This document shows, one piece after another, positions 17,710 to 25,372 of a stretch of DNA of 64,000 nucleotides. The DNA lies in assembly GCA_034927815.1 (NCBI GenBank), contig JAYFPK010000014.1, forward strand, positions 1 to 64,000, written 5' to 3'. The notes beneath the pieces are model-generated. The model saw nothing but the letters and a program-made list of their open reading frames with translations. It was not told the origin of the DNA and ran no database searches. The stretch is from Limiplasma sp034927815. GTDB taxonomy: Bacteria; Bacillota; Clostridia; Christensenellales; Aristaeellaceae. The position numbers and the translations under genes were made by a program. The stretch's first letter is position 1, and every line of letters starts with the position of its first letter.

Positions 17710-18438
17710 TTATTCGGTCAGTTTGGGCTTATACTCCACATTGTAGTGGAATTGCAAGGCGTCATAGAACTTCTGATAATCCCGAACCTCCAACGCCTCC
17801 AAAAGCCGCACATGTTTTTCCAGCGTCAAGTCCAGATACCATCTGGGCGTAGCGTTCATATAATACCGGTCGCACACCCAAAAGGCGTCTATGATGGAAC
17901 TGAGGATATCATTGCCCACCTTGGAATAGAGCGTGCGATGAAATGTGGCATCCGCCTCGGCAAATTTGATGCCAAAGGCGCTCTTGGTGCGGTTGGCCTT
18001 CTCGCTGACAATGGAACGCATCACATCCACCTGGTGTCGGATGATCTCTAATTCCTTACCGGTGGCGCTGTCAAAGGCTTCTTGCGCGAAACCTACCTCC
18101 AGTACCCGGCGAACTTCCTTGGTTTGCTGGCGCATGTTCTCGCCTCCGCCCGAAAGGCCATACAGGAGACTGCTGAAGAGGTATTCCGCGTTAAATTCCT
18201 GAATGACGATGCCAACCCCAGGTTTAGAACTGACGACACCGCTGATTTCCAGCGCTTTGATGGCTTCCCGGAGCACATTGCGGGAAACCCCCAGCAGCGT
18301 ACACATCTCCATCTCGGTGGGAAGTTTATCTCCGGCCTGGAGATGGTTTTGAGCGATGTAGTCTTTCAGCTCATCATAAACCTGAAGGTATAGCTTTCTG
18401 TTTTTCAGGTTTCGCATTTCCATTATGGGCTTGCTCAT
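17710..18438 (-). CDS. GntR-family regulator with FCD ligand domain
   Basis: A 242-residue regulator of the FadR subfamily. The N-terminal winged helix (about 10-75) contains GDKLPTEMEMCTLLGVSRNVLREAIKALE, whose PTE and SRNVLREA elements are standard for GntR proteins. The C-terminal all-helical FCD domain has the metal/ligand histidines in HRTLY, EKHVRLLEAL and QFHYN. Such proteins usually repress a sugar-acid or amino acid operon and let go when the substrate binds. It is divergent from the ABC-transporter operon, with shared palindromes in between. ATG 18438 (GAGG, 8-base spacer) is preferred over ATG 18456. Confidence 0.88.
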   Translation of the reverse strand: MSKPIMEMRNLKNRKLYLQVYDELKDYIAQNHLQAGDKLPTEMEMCTLLGVSRNVLREAIKALEISGVVSSKPGVGIVIQEFNAEYLFSSLLYGLSGGGENMRQQTKEVRRVLEVGFAQEAFDSATGKELEIIRHQVDVMRSIVSEKANRTKSAFGIKFAEADATFHRTLYSKVGNDILSSIIDAFWVCDRYYMNATPRWYLDLTLEKHVRLLEALEVRDYQKFYDALQFHYNVEYKPKLTE

Positions 18439-18484
18439 GGTTACATCCTCACTCATATCATTCTTACTTTATCCTACTATCTTG

Positions 18485-18506
18485 AAACAATTCCATTGTA
18501 ACAAAC
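18485..18506. promoter_or_regulatory. Operator candidate 1 for the GntR regulator
   Basis: ACAATTCCATTGT (18488-18500) is an inverted repeat of ACAAT, immediately followed by TTGTAACAA. It lies about 50 bases upstream of the regulator's start, where an autoregulatory site would sit, and shares the ATTGTA core with the second candidate at 18656. Confidence 0.4.
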
Positions 18507-18583
18507 AGAGCTGAAAAGTCAACGCCTGCGCTGCCACAGCCGGCCAATAATTATTAAAAATATATAAATTTGCGCATCCTCTA

Positions 18584-18613
18584 TTGACTTTGGACTGTTC
18601 CTATGAGTATAAT
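18584..18613 (+). promoter_or_regulatory. Promoter of the ABC importer/aldolase operon
   Basis: TTGACT (18584-18589), an 18-base spacer and a perfect TATAAT (18608-18613). Transcription would start near 18620, giving a leader of about 285 bases before the first gene. Confidence 0.75.
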
Positions 18614-18655
18614 ACAATAAATTTATCCTGAACAAAGATGCTATCAGGCGAACAT

Positions 18656-18675
18656 ATTGTAGTACAAAGTACAAT
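18656..18675. promoter_or_regulatory. Operator candidate 2 for the GntR regulator
   Basis: ATTGTAGTACAAAGTACAAT has 6-base inverted ends (ATTGTA/TACAAT) and contains the perfect palindrome TTGTAGTACAA. It lies about 36-56 bases downstream of the likely transcription start, so a bound repressor would block elongation. The match of its ATTGTA core to the site at 18488 supports one shared regulator. Confidence 0.45.
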
Positions 18676-18904
18676 CCAACAAATTGATCTGCGGGAGGGA
18701 TACAAAGGATTCATTCATCCGGGGGACTCATCACTTTTTCGTGCAGTGCGCCTGGGCCGCACACTCTTTTGCAAAGCATGGCTCCGGGAGGCCCTTAACA
18801 GACTTGGCGAAAACTTTTGAAATAGCGTGGGGAGTGGTAGCGCCGAAAGCGCCGCTCTTGTTATGCACCATTCACGGCAAATATCCCCGAAAGGATTTGA
18901 CGCT
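18676..18904 (+). promoter_or_regulatory. Long untranslated leader of the ABC operon
   Basis: About 230 bases with no supported gene. It contains GTGCG/CGCAC (near 18743) and a segment at about 18832-18857, GAGTGG-TAG-CGC-loop-GCG-CCGCTC, that can fold into a bulged hairpin. There is no T-tract after it, so I see no intrinsic terminator. The function is unknown. Confidence 0.35.
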
Positions 18905-19795
18905 ATGCCTAAAAACAGTATCACGGCCAGACGGAACATGGCTTTTGCCTATGGGGTAAGCGCTCCCATGTTTGTGTATCTTGCCGTTGTGTTGCTGATG
19001 CCCGTTGGCTGGGGCATATACATGAGCTTTACCAACAAAACAATTGGCGGCAGTCCCACCTTTACCGGATTTCAAAACTATTTGCAGCTTCTGCGTAATC
19101 CCTATTTTTTTAACGCTGTGAAGAATACGGCCATTTACACCCTATGCTCTATCCTAGGAAAAACCGCATTTGGGTTGGTGATGGCACTGGTGCTGAATTT
19201 CAGCTTCAAAGGGCGCAACCTCGTCCGTGCATTGATGATCATTCCCTGGACGCTGCCCAATGTGGTGGCAGTGCTTAACTGGCGCTGGATCTTCTCCGAC
19301 ATCGGAGGAATTGCCAATTACCTGCTGCAAAGCCTGCGCATCGTCGACCGCCCTTTGGTATGGCTGGGTACCTCCGCCCTGGCCATGATTTCGGCGGTGA
19401 CGGCCAACGTTTGGCGCGGCACGCCTTTTTTCGGAATTTCTATTTTGGCCCGGCTTCAAACCATCTCAAAGAATTACTATGAGGCGGCGGAGATTGACGG
19501 AGCTAACGTTTTGCAAAAATTTCGCTACATTACTTGGCCGTTTATTGCCGATGTAACGATGTTGACCGCGCTGGTCTCCACCATTTGGACCATCAACGAG
19601 TTTGAATCCGTCTGGTTGCTCACGGGAGGCGGGCCCAGCCGCAGCACCGAGGTCATCGGTGTTTTCAGCTACGTCACCGCCATGACAAACCAGCAAATTG
19701 GCATGGGGGTAGCGGTCAGCATGATGGCGATGCCCATTTTGCTGATCCTGATAGCCTTTGTCAGCCGCAAGATGCTCAATATCGAAAACGACTAA
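18905..19795 (+). CDS. Carbohydrate ABC transporter permease (MalF/UgpA type)
   Basis: A 296-residue membrane subunit with six hydrophobic helices; the EAA loop reads YYEAAEIDGANVLQKFRYITWP. These permeases pair with a MalG-like partner (next gene, 12 bases downstream), an extracytoplasmic binding protein (20691) and a shared MsiK-type ATPase usually encoded elsewhere; no ATPase gene is present here. ATG 18905 follows AAAGGA; an upstream GTG at 18827 would add 26 residues not usual in the family. Confidence 0.9.
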   Translation: MPKNSITARRNMAFAYGVSAPMFVYLAVVLLMPVGWGIYMSFTNKTIGGSPTFTGFQNYLQLLRNPYFFNAVKNTAIYTLCSILGKTAFGLVMALVLNFSFKGRNLVRALMIIPWTLPNVVAVLNWRWIFSDIGGIANYLLQSLRIVDRPLVWLGTSALAMISAVTANVWRGTPFFGISILARLQTISKNYYEAAEIDGANVLQKFRYITWPFIADVTMLTALVSTIWTINEFESVWLLTGGGPSRSTEVIGVFSYVTAMTNQQIGMGVAVSMMAMPILLILIAFVSRKMLNIEND

Positions 19796-19807
19796 GGAGG
19801 CCCGGTC

Positions 19808-20647
19808 ATGCGTTATAAAGCGAGAAAAATCTTGGGAAGATGGCTGCGGTTCCTGATGGTGGCCATCTGTCTGCTTACCGCGTTGTTCCCTATCTATTGG
19901 ATGTTTAACACCTCTCTAAAAGGGCAGTTTGAAATTTACCAGCGCATTCCCACCCTGTTCCCCCAAAAGGCGACGCTAACGGGCTACACGAAGCTGCTAG
20001 TGGAAACGCCCTTTTTGAACTCGCTGAAAAATAGTTTTTTGGTCGCCCTCTTTACCGCCACCTTTTCCATTTTTGTAGCATATCCCGCCGCCTATGCCAC
20101 GGCGCGCATCCGGTTTTGGGGGCGCAAGGGGATCGCCAACGCCATCCTCTTCGCCTACCTGATTCCCACATCCGTGTTGTATATCCCGCTGTTTATCTTT
20201 CTTTCCAACATCGGGCTTACCAATAGCCTCGCAGGTCTCATGTTAATTTATCCTACGTTTACCCTTCCTTATTCCGCTTGGATGCTGATCCCTCACATAC
20301 GCTCCGTACCCAGGGATATTGAGGAAGCGGCGATTGTAGACGGCTGCTCCCGTTTGCGGCTTATGTACAGCATCGTGGCGCCCTTGGCAATGCCGGGCAT
20401 CATCTCTACCTATATCTTCTCCTTCGCACTGTGCTGGGGAGAGTATTTGTACGCCCTGGTGAACATCAGCAGCTCCAAGATGAAAACCTTCCCCCTGGTG
20501 ATATCCGGTTTGATCTTTGGCGATATTTATCCCTGGAATCAGCTGATGGCTGGGGCCATTATCGCATGCGTGCCTATTTTGCTGGTGTACCTTTTCTTCT
20601 CCAACATGTTGGTAGGAGGCACTACGGAAGGGGGAGTCAAAGCGTAA
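19808..20647 (+). CDS. Carbohydrate ABC transporter permease (MalG type)
   Basis: A 279-residue second membrane subunit, six helices, with the EAA motif IEEAAIVDGCSRLRLMYSIVAPLAMP near residue 170-195 that docks to the ATPase. AAGGAGG stands 7 bases before the ATG. It forms the translocation pore with the preceding permease. Confidence 0.9.
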   Translation: MRYKARKILGRWLRFLMVAICLLTALFPIYWMFNTSLKGQFEIYQRIPTLFPQKATLTGYTKLLVETPFLNSLKNSFLVALFTATFSIFVAYPAAYATARIRFWGRKGIANAILFAYLIPTSVLYIPLFIFLSNIGLTNSLAGLMLIYPTFTLPYSAWMLIPHIRSVPRDIEEAAIVDGCSRLRLMYSIVAPLAMPGIISTYIFSFALCWGEYLYALVNISSSKMKTFPLVISGLIFGDIYPWNQLMAGAIIACVPILLVYLFFSNMLVGGTTEGGVKA

Positions 20648-20690
20648 GCTTTGTCGCAAGTATGTACCAAATTGAATGGGAGGTAGGACT

Positions 20691-21986
20691 ATGAGGAAAC
20701 TGGTATCATGGCTCTTGATTGTGTCGGTGGCGCTGTCTGTGGGAATCGTCAGCAGCGGCATTGCGGAGGCGGCGGGCGGCAAGCTCACCATCTGGATGGA
20801 GGCAACCTTCAGCGCCGATGCCAACAAAGTCATCGAGCGCTACATTCAGGAATACGCCGATGCAACGGGGACCGAAATTGAAACGGAGTTCATTGCCGCG
20901 ACAGATTACATGCTGAAGCTCAACGCAGCCGTGGAAGCCAACAACGTGCCGGACATCACCATCGGAGGCCCCTACAAGGTGCTAAGCTACTATCCCAACA
21001 ACCCATACCTGCCGGTGACGGATCTGGTGGAGGAGATCAACGCCACCCGCCCTTTCATCGAGTCTAACCGGGAAGGCACCAAAATGGAGGGGGAAAACTA
21101 CTTCGTGCCCTATTACAACTCCGGCTCCATGCTCTTCGTGCGCAAGGATAAATTTGAGGAAAAGGGGCTGGCCGTTCCCACCACCTGGGAAGAGATCTTG
21201 GAAGCTGCCCCCCAAGTGTCGGATCCCGCCAATGGTTTTTACGGCCTCGGCATCGGATGTGGCCCTACGGATGAGGATTGCGAAAACGGCATCCGGATGA
21301 TGATTTGGTCCAAGGGCGGCAGAATATTTGACGAGGAAGGCAATGTGGCAGCTGCTAGCGACCCCGTGGTACGGGAGGTCTTTGAAACGTATAAGAAGCT
21401 GTACGATGGCGGCGCCATCCCGCCTTCCGCCACATCCTGGGATTCCGGCGGAAACAACAAGACCTACCTAATGGGTGAATCCGCTGTGGTGCTGAACGCC
21501 CCTACGCTGTATAACGCCATGGCCAATGACGAGGAGTATGCGCCGCTGCTGGAAAGTACCGCCGCTCTATCCGCTCCCGGCAACATCACCTTGGCCATTC
21601 CCATGGGCTGGTCCATTATGAAGGGCTGCCAAAACGAGGCGGGCGCCCGAAATTTCATTCAATACATGTGCGACGCCCAGCGTTATAATGATTACATGGC
21701 GGAAGTTGTGCCGGTATATGCGCCTGTGTTTGCGGATTGCGCCGATATGCCCCTATGGGCGCAGGAAGGCCCCAACCGGCAGATGCTGCAATACGTGCAT
21801 AGCGCGGTGGGATACTACGGCTACCCCGTGGAACCCATCAAGGGCCGTGCCCTGGCAGCCAAGTACTACTTCTCCTTTGGGCTTGCCCGGGCGCTGAATG
21901 CCTATACCACCGGAGGAGCCACCCTGGATGAAGCGCTGCAGATGATCGAAAGCGACATTGCCAACATAGCGCAGACCATGGAATAA
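20691..21986 (+). CDS. Extracytoplasmic carbohydrate-binding protein without lipobox
   Basis: A 431-residue family-1 type solute-binding protein. Positively charged MRK, a hydrophobic core (about 5-22) and an AEA-A-like cleavage site form a type I signal peptide, followed by GKLTIWMEATFSADANKVIERY, the usual start of the mature sugar-binding fold. Notably there is no cysteine at or near the cleavage site, so the protein cannot be lipid-anchored as expected for a Gram-positive binding protein. GGGAGG precedes ATG 20691. The substrate is probably a sugar or sugar acid, judged from the downstream enzymes. Confidence 0.88.
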   Translation: MRKLVSWLLIVSVALSVGIVSSGIAEAAGGKLTIWMEATFSADANKVIERYIQEYADATGTEIETEFIAATDYMLKLNAAVEANNVPDITIGGPYKVLSYYPNNPYLPVTDLVEEINATRPFIESNREGTKMEGENYFVPYYNSGSMLFVRKDKFEEKGLAVPTTWEEILEAAPQVSDPANGFYGLGIGCGPTDEDCENGIRMMIWSKGGRIFDEEGNVAAASDPVVREVFETYKKLYDGGAIPPSATSWDSGGNNKTYLMGESAVVLNAPTLYNAMANDEEYAPLLESTAALSAPGNITLAIPMGWSIMKGCQNEAGARNFIQYMCDAQRYNDYMAEVVPVYAPVFADCADMPLWAQEGPNRQMLQYVHSAVGYYGYPVEPIKGRALAAKYYFSFGLARALNAYTTGGATLDEALQMIESDIANIAQTME

Positions 21987-22059
21987 GAATCCTGAACGAG
22001 TAAGGCATGCGCCGCGGGCGGGCACGGCCCGCTCGCGGCGTACTGGAAAGGAACGCAAG

Positions 22060-23052
22060 ATGAAGCGGCAAAAAAGCGTTTGGGTGAATCTGCATCCCCA
22101 AAAGGTAGATGTCACAACGCTGTTTCTCTGGAGCGATGAAAAGGATTGCCGGTTGATCGCCGAATCTGTACAAACGGATCAGACAAGGGCGCTGGCGTTT
22201 GCGCAGGAAGTGGACGCCGTCATCAGCATTGGGGAGAAATGGGATGAAGAGCATCTGGCTCCTTTGGATGGCCAGGGCAAACTCATCGTCCGTTATGGCG
22301 CGGGGCTGGATAATGTGGACATCCCCGCCGCCACCCGGCATGGGGTGCTGGTGGCCAATCTGCCCGGTATGAACGCGCCCTCTGTGGCGGAGATTGCTGT
22401 ATTGCACATTCTAAACCTATGCCGCGGGTTTGCCCACTCCATCCTCGGAGTTCGGCAGGGACAATGGCCCGCCACGGTCCCCGCTCGGGAACTGGACGAC
22501 AAGACGGTTGGGTTTATTGGTTTTGGAAACATCGCCCGCCAAGTGGCGCGCATGCTGTCCGGATTCCGGCTCCGCTTCGTGGCCTACGATCCCTATCCGA
22601 CAGAGGCGGCCCGGATTTTTGCCGCGCAATATGGCGTAACCCTATGTACAACCCAGGAGGATGTGTACAGGGAGGGAGACTTTGTAAGCATCCATATCCC
22701 TTTCACCAAAGAAAACGCCGGGGTGGTCAATGCCTCCTGCTTTGCCTTGATGAAGAAAAATGCCTGTTTGATTAACACTGCCAGAGGCGGGGTGGTGAAC
22801 GAGCAGGATCTGATTGCCGCATTGGAGAGCGGTCAGCTGGCGGGGGCGGGACTGGATGTTATGTCCCAGGAGCCCCCTGCGCGGGATCACCCGCTGCTTC
22901 GGATGCCAAACGTATATGTAACATCCCATCTGGGATCTCTGGCCTTGGAAGCGGAAGTCCGTTCCCAAGTCCTTATGACCCAAATCATCGATGAACACTT
23001 TGCCCAAAGGATACACCCCAACGTGGTCAACCCGGAAGCTGTAAAAGGGTAA
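22060..23052 (+). CDS. D-isomer-specific 2-hydroxyacid dehydrogenase
   Basis: A 330-residue NAD-dependent oxidoreductase related to SerA. The substrate domain has the YGAGLDNVDI and PSVAEIAV blocks; the Rossmann domain has VGFIGFGNIARQVARML; INTARGGVVNEQDL carries the catalytic arginine region and TSHLGSL the catalytic histidine. It probably reduces or oxidises a 2-oxo/2-hydroxy acid arising from the imported substrate. It lies 73 bases after the binding protein gene and 46 before the aldolase gene. Confidence 0.87.
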   Translation: MKRQKSVWVNLHPQKVDVTTLFLWSDEKDCRLIAESVQTDQTRALAFAQEVDAVISIGEKWDEEHLAPLDGQGKLIVRYGAGLDNVDIPAATRHGVLVANLPGMNAPSVAEIAVLHILNLCRGFAHSILGVRQGQWPATVPARELDDKTVGFIGFGNIARQVARMLSGFRLRFVAYDPYPTEAARIFAAQYGVTLCTTQEDVYREGDFVSIHIPFTKENAGVVNASCFALMKKNACLINTARGGVVNEQDLIAALESGQLAGAGLDVMSQEPPARDHPLLRMPNVYVTSHLGSLALEAEVRSQVLMTQIIDEHFAQRIHPNVVNPEAVKG

Positions 23053-23098
23053 AAGGCTCTTTACTGAGCATCATATTTAGGAAGAGAAGGAACATCAC

Positions 23099-24013
23099 AT
23101 GAATCTTTCCAGATTTAAGGGAGTCTTTCCCGCTTTTCTGGCCTGCTATGACGAGGCCGGCGAGGTAAGCATGGACAGAACCAGGGCCCTGGCGGAGTAT
23201 TGCATGGAAAAAGGAGCCGACGGCCTATACATTACTGGCAGCTCCGGAGAATTTGTGTACCAGAGCGTGGAGGAACGCAAGCTCATCACCAAGTGCGTCA
23301 TGGAAACCGTGGGAGGAAGAATTCCTGTCATCGTGCATGTAGCGGCCAACTCCACCCGGGATAGCGTGGAGCTGGCAAAATATGCGCGGGACTGTGGGGC
23401 GGATGCGCTGGCTTCAGTGCCGCCTTACTATTTCTCCATGGGGCCGGAGGGCATTATGGCCTACTGGAACGCCATAATCGAGGCCGCGCAGCTTCCCTTT
23501 ATTCTATATAATATCCCGGGAGCCACCAACGTCTCCATCAGCCAGAACATTTTCACCAAAATGCTGGAAAACAAACATGTCATCGGCATCAAAAACACCA
23601 CCCTTCCGGTGATCGACATCCTAAAATTCAAGGCCTGCGGCGGCGATCAATGCGTGGTGTTCAACGGAGCGGATGAGCAGTTTGTGGCCGGACGGCTGAT
23701 GGGGGCTGATGGCGGTATCGGAAGCACTTATTCCGCCATGCTGCCGCTATTTGTGGAAGCTAACCGCCTGGCTGACACAGGGGATTTCGTCCGCGCGGGA
23801 GAAATCCAGAAATTCATTACTACCAAAATTTTGGATATGCTGCAATTCAAAGCCTCTATTATCGCCTCTGTCAAAACCCTGGTACAGATGCTTACGGGGC
23901 TCGAAACAGGAGCAGTGCGGGCGCCTCTTGTGGATAACGACGCTACGGAGAGGGAAATTCTTCGGGGGATCGCCACGGAAATTATAGAAATGACCCACAA
24001 GTATTGCGCCTAA
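23099..24013 (+). CDS. DapA/NanA-family Schiff-base aldolase
   Basis: A 304-residue TIM-barrel lyase. Catalytic K165 in IGIKNTT and Y137 in ILYNIPG are both present, and the pyruvate-binding GSSGE motif is near residue 45. Members include dihydrodipicolinate synthase, N-acetylneuraminate lyase and 2-keto-3-deoxy sugar acid aldolases. Placement with a sugar importer, a hydroxyacid dehydrogenase and a GntR regulator argues for a catabolic aldolase that yields pyruvate rather than lysine biosynthesis. No sialic acid genes (nanE, nanK) are nearby, so a sugar acid is as likely as sialate. Confidence 0.85.
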   Translation: MNLSRFKGVFPAFLACYDEAGEVSMDRTRALAEYCMEKGADGLYITGSSGEFVYQSVEERKLITKCVMETVGGRIPVIVHVAANSTRDSVELAKYARDCGADALASVPPYYFSMGPEGIMAYWNAIIEAAQLPFILYNIPGATNVSISQNIFTKMLENKHVIGIKNTTLPVIDILKFKACGGDQCVVFNGADEQFVAGRLMGADGGIGSTYSAMLPLFVEANRLADTGDFVRAGEIQKFITTKILDMLQFKASIIASVKTLVQMLTGLETGAVRAPLVDNDATEREILRGIATEIIEMTHKYCA

Positions 24014-24028
24014 GCAAAACAAGGAAAA

Positions 24029-25228
24029 CTAGGATTGAGGAGGAAGCATCCTCCTCTTTTTCATATTCCTCAGCAAAAGCAGCCCCACTAAAAACAGCGC
24101 CGGAAACACCAAGGCGGTAAGGATGCCTATAGGCAGCCGCTCCGGGGAGGCATTGGCGGTCAATCCCACCACAGTGGGCCCCGCCGAGCAGCCCAAGTCT
24201 CCCCCCAGGGCCAAGATGGCAAACATGGCCGTTCCGCCTAAAGGGAAGCTTCCGGCGCACAGGCTGAACACCCCGGGCCAGAGAATCCCTACGGACAGGC
24301 CGCACAAGCCGCATCCCACCAGGCCTAGGACGGGCCAGGGGGAGAGGGCCAGCAGCAGGTACCCCGCCACGCACAGCAAAATGCTGCCCAGCATGTAGGA
24401 ATACAGGGGGACGCGCTCGCTGTTTCTGGCATACCAAAGCCGGGCCAGCCCCATCAGCAGCGCGAAAAGGCACGGCCCCGCCAAATCCCCGATCATCTTG
24501 GGAACGCGCAGCCCGGCCTCCGCAAAGGCCGAGGACCATTGGCTCACGGCCTGCTCGCTGGCTCCCGCGCAAATCATCAGCAACAGAAACAGCCAAAACA
24601 GCCTTTCCTTGAACAATCCCCGAAGGGACATACCCTCTCCCGGCTGGGTCAGGGCCGCGATGGGCACCCGGGTAAAAAATACCGCGTTGCCCAGGGGAAT
24701 GGCAGCCCACACAACCGCCAAGACCCGCCAATGGGCAATGCCAACGGCGGCGAAAAACACCGTGGAGGCCACCACCACAAAGGCGTGCCCCCAGCAGTAA
24801 AAAGAATGCAGCAGGCTCATGGCCGCGGATTTATTGGCGGTGGGGCAAGCTTCCACAATGGGGCTCACCAGCACCTCCAAAAGACCGCCGCCAACGGCAT
24901 AGCAAATCACCGCCATCAGGAGGCCCGCATAGGCGTTTCCCAACAGCGCGGGGAAGAGCGCCAGGCCCAATATGCCCGTGGCGGACAGCAGATGGGCGGC
25001 CACAATACAGGGGCGGTATCCGATGCGGTCCACCATCCGGATGGCCGCCATGTCCGTGAGGAGCTGAACCAGAAAATTCACCGTCACCAAGGAGGTGATG
25101 TGGGAGAGGGGAAGCTGGTAGCTGTTTTGGAAGGTCAAAAAAAGCAAGGGCGCGAAGTTGTTGACAATCGCCTGGGTGATGTAGCCGATATAGCTGGCTA
25201 CCAAGGTATGTTGATAGTTCCCTCTCAT
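24029..25228 (-). CDS. MFS transporter
   Basis: A 399-residue protein with about twelve hydrophobic helices and the loop MVDRIGYRPC between helices 2 and 3, the DRxGRR-like signature of the major facilitator superfamily. The substrate is unknown. ATG 25228 has GGGGAG 9 bases upstream; the frame is open further into proA territory but without support. Its last codons (RRMLPPQS) are encoded by the hairpin that terminates the convergent aldolase operon. It is divergent from proA. Confidence 0.8.
   Translation of the reverse strand: MRGNYQHTLVASYIGYITQAIVNNFAPLLFLTFQNSYQLPLSHITSLVTVNFLVQLLTDMAAIRMVDRIGYRPCIVAAHLLSATGILGLALFPALLGNAYAGLLMAVICYAVGGGLLEVLVSPIVEACPTANKSAAMSLLHSFYCWGHAFVVVASTVFFAAVGIAHWRVLAVVWAAIPLGNAVFFTRVPIAALTQPGEGMSLRGLFKERLFWLFLLLMICAGASEQAVSQWSSAFAEAGLRVPKMIGDLAGPCLFALLMGLARLWYARNSERVPLYSYMLGSILLCVAGYLLLALSPWPVLGLVGCGLCGLSVGILWPGVFSLCAGSFPLGGTAMFAILALGGDLGCSAGPTVVGLTANASPERLPIGILTALVFPALFLVGLLLLRNMKKRRMLPPQS
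24037..24061 (+). terminator. Intrinsic terminator of the ABC/aldolase operon, inside the convergent MFS gene
   Basis: GAGGAGGA (24037-24044) pairs perfectly with TCCTCCTC (24049-24056) around AGCA, followed by TTTTT. It starts 23 bases after the aldolase stop and overlaps the last codons of the MFS gene on the other strand. Confidence 0.8.
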
Positions 25229-25323
25229 TTTGCAGCGCTCCCCATCGCGTTTTTTGAGTGCACAGGGAAGATGATACCATAGGCTAGGACGCATTTCAAT
25301 GCGCTTCGGCGCTGCGGCGCGGC

Positions 25324-25352
25324 TTGCAAACCCCCGCCCCCTGCCGTATAAT
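25324..25352 (+). promoter_or_regulatory. Promoter of proA
   Basis: TTGCAA (25324-25329), 17-base spacer, perfect TATAAT (25347-25352). Transcription would start near 25359, only about 14 bases before the chosen start codon, so the leader is extremely short. Confidence 0.75.
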
Positions 25353-25372
25353 GGCTTTGGGGAGGGATGGAT

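Noticed and set aside
18832..18857. T-box riboswitch
   Set aside because: GTGGTAGCGCC only resembles the GTGGTACCGCG core, no terminator follows, and the operon is not an amino acid or tRNA synthetase operon; kept only as an unknown leader.
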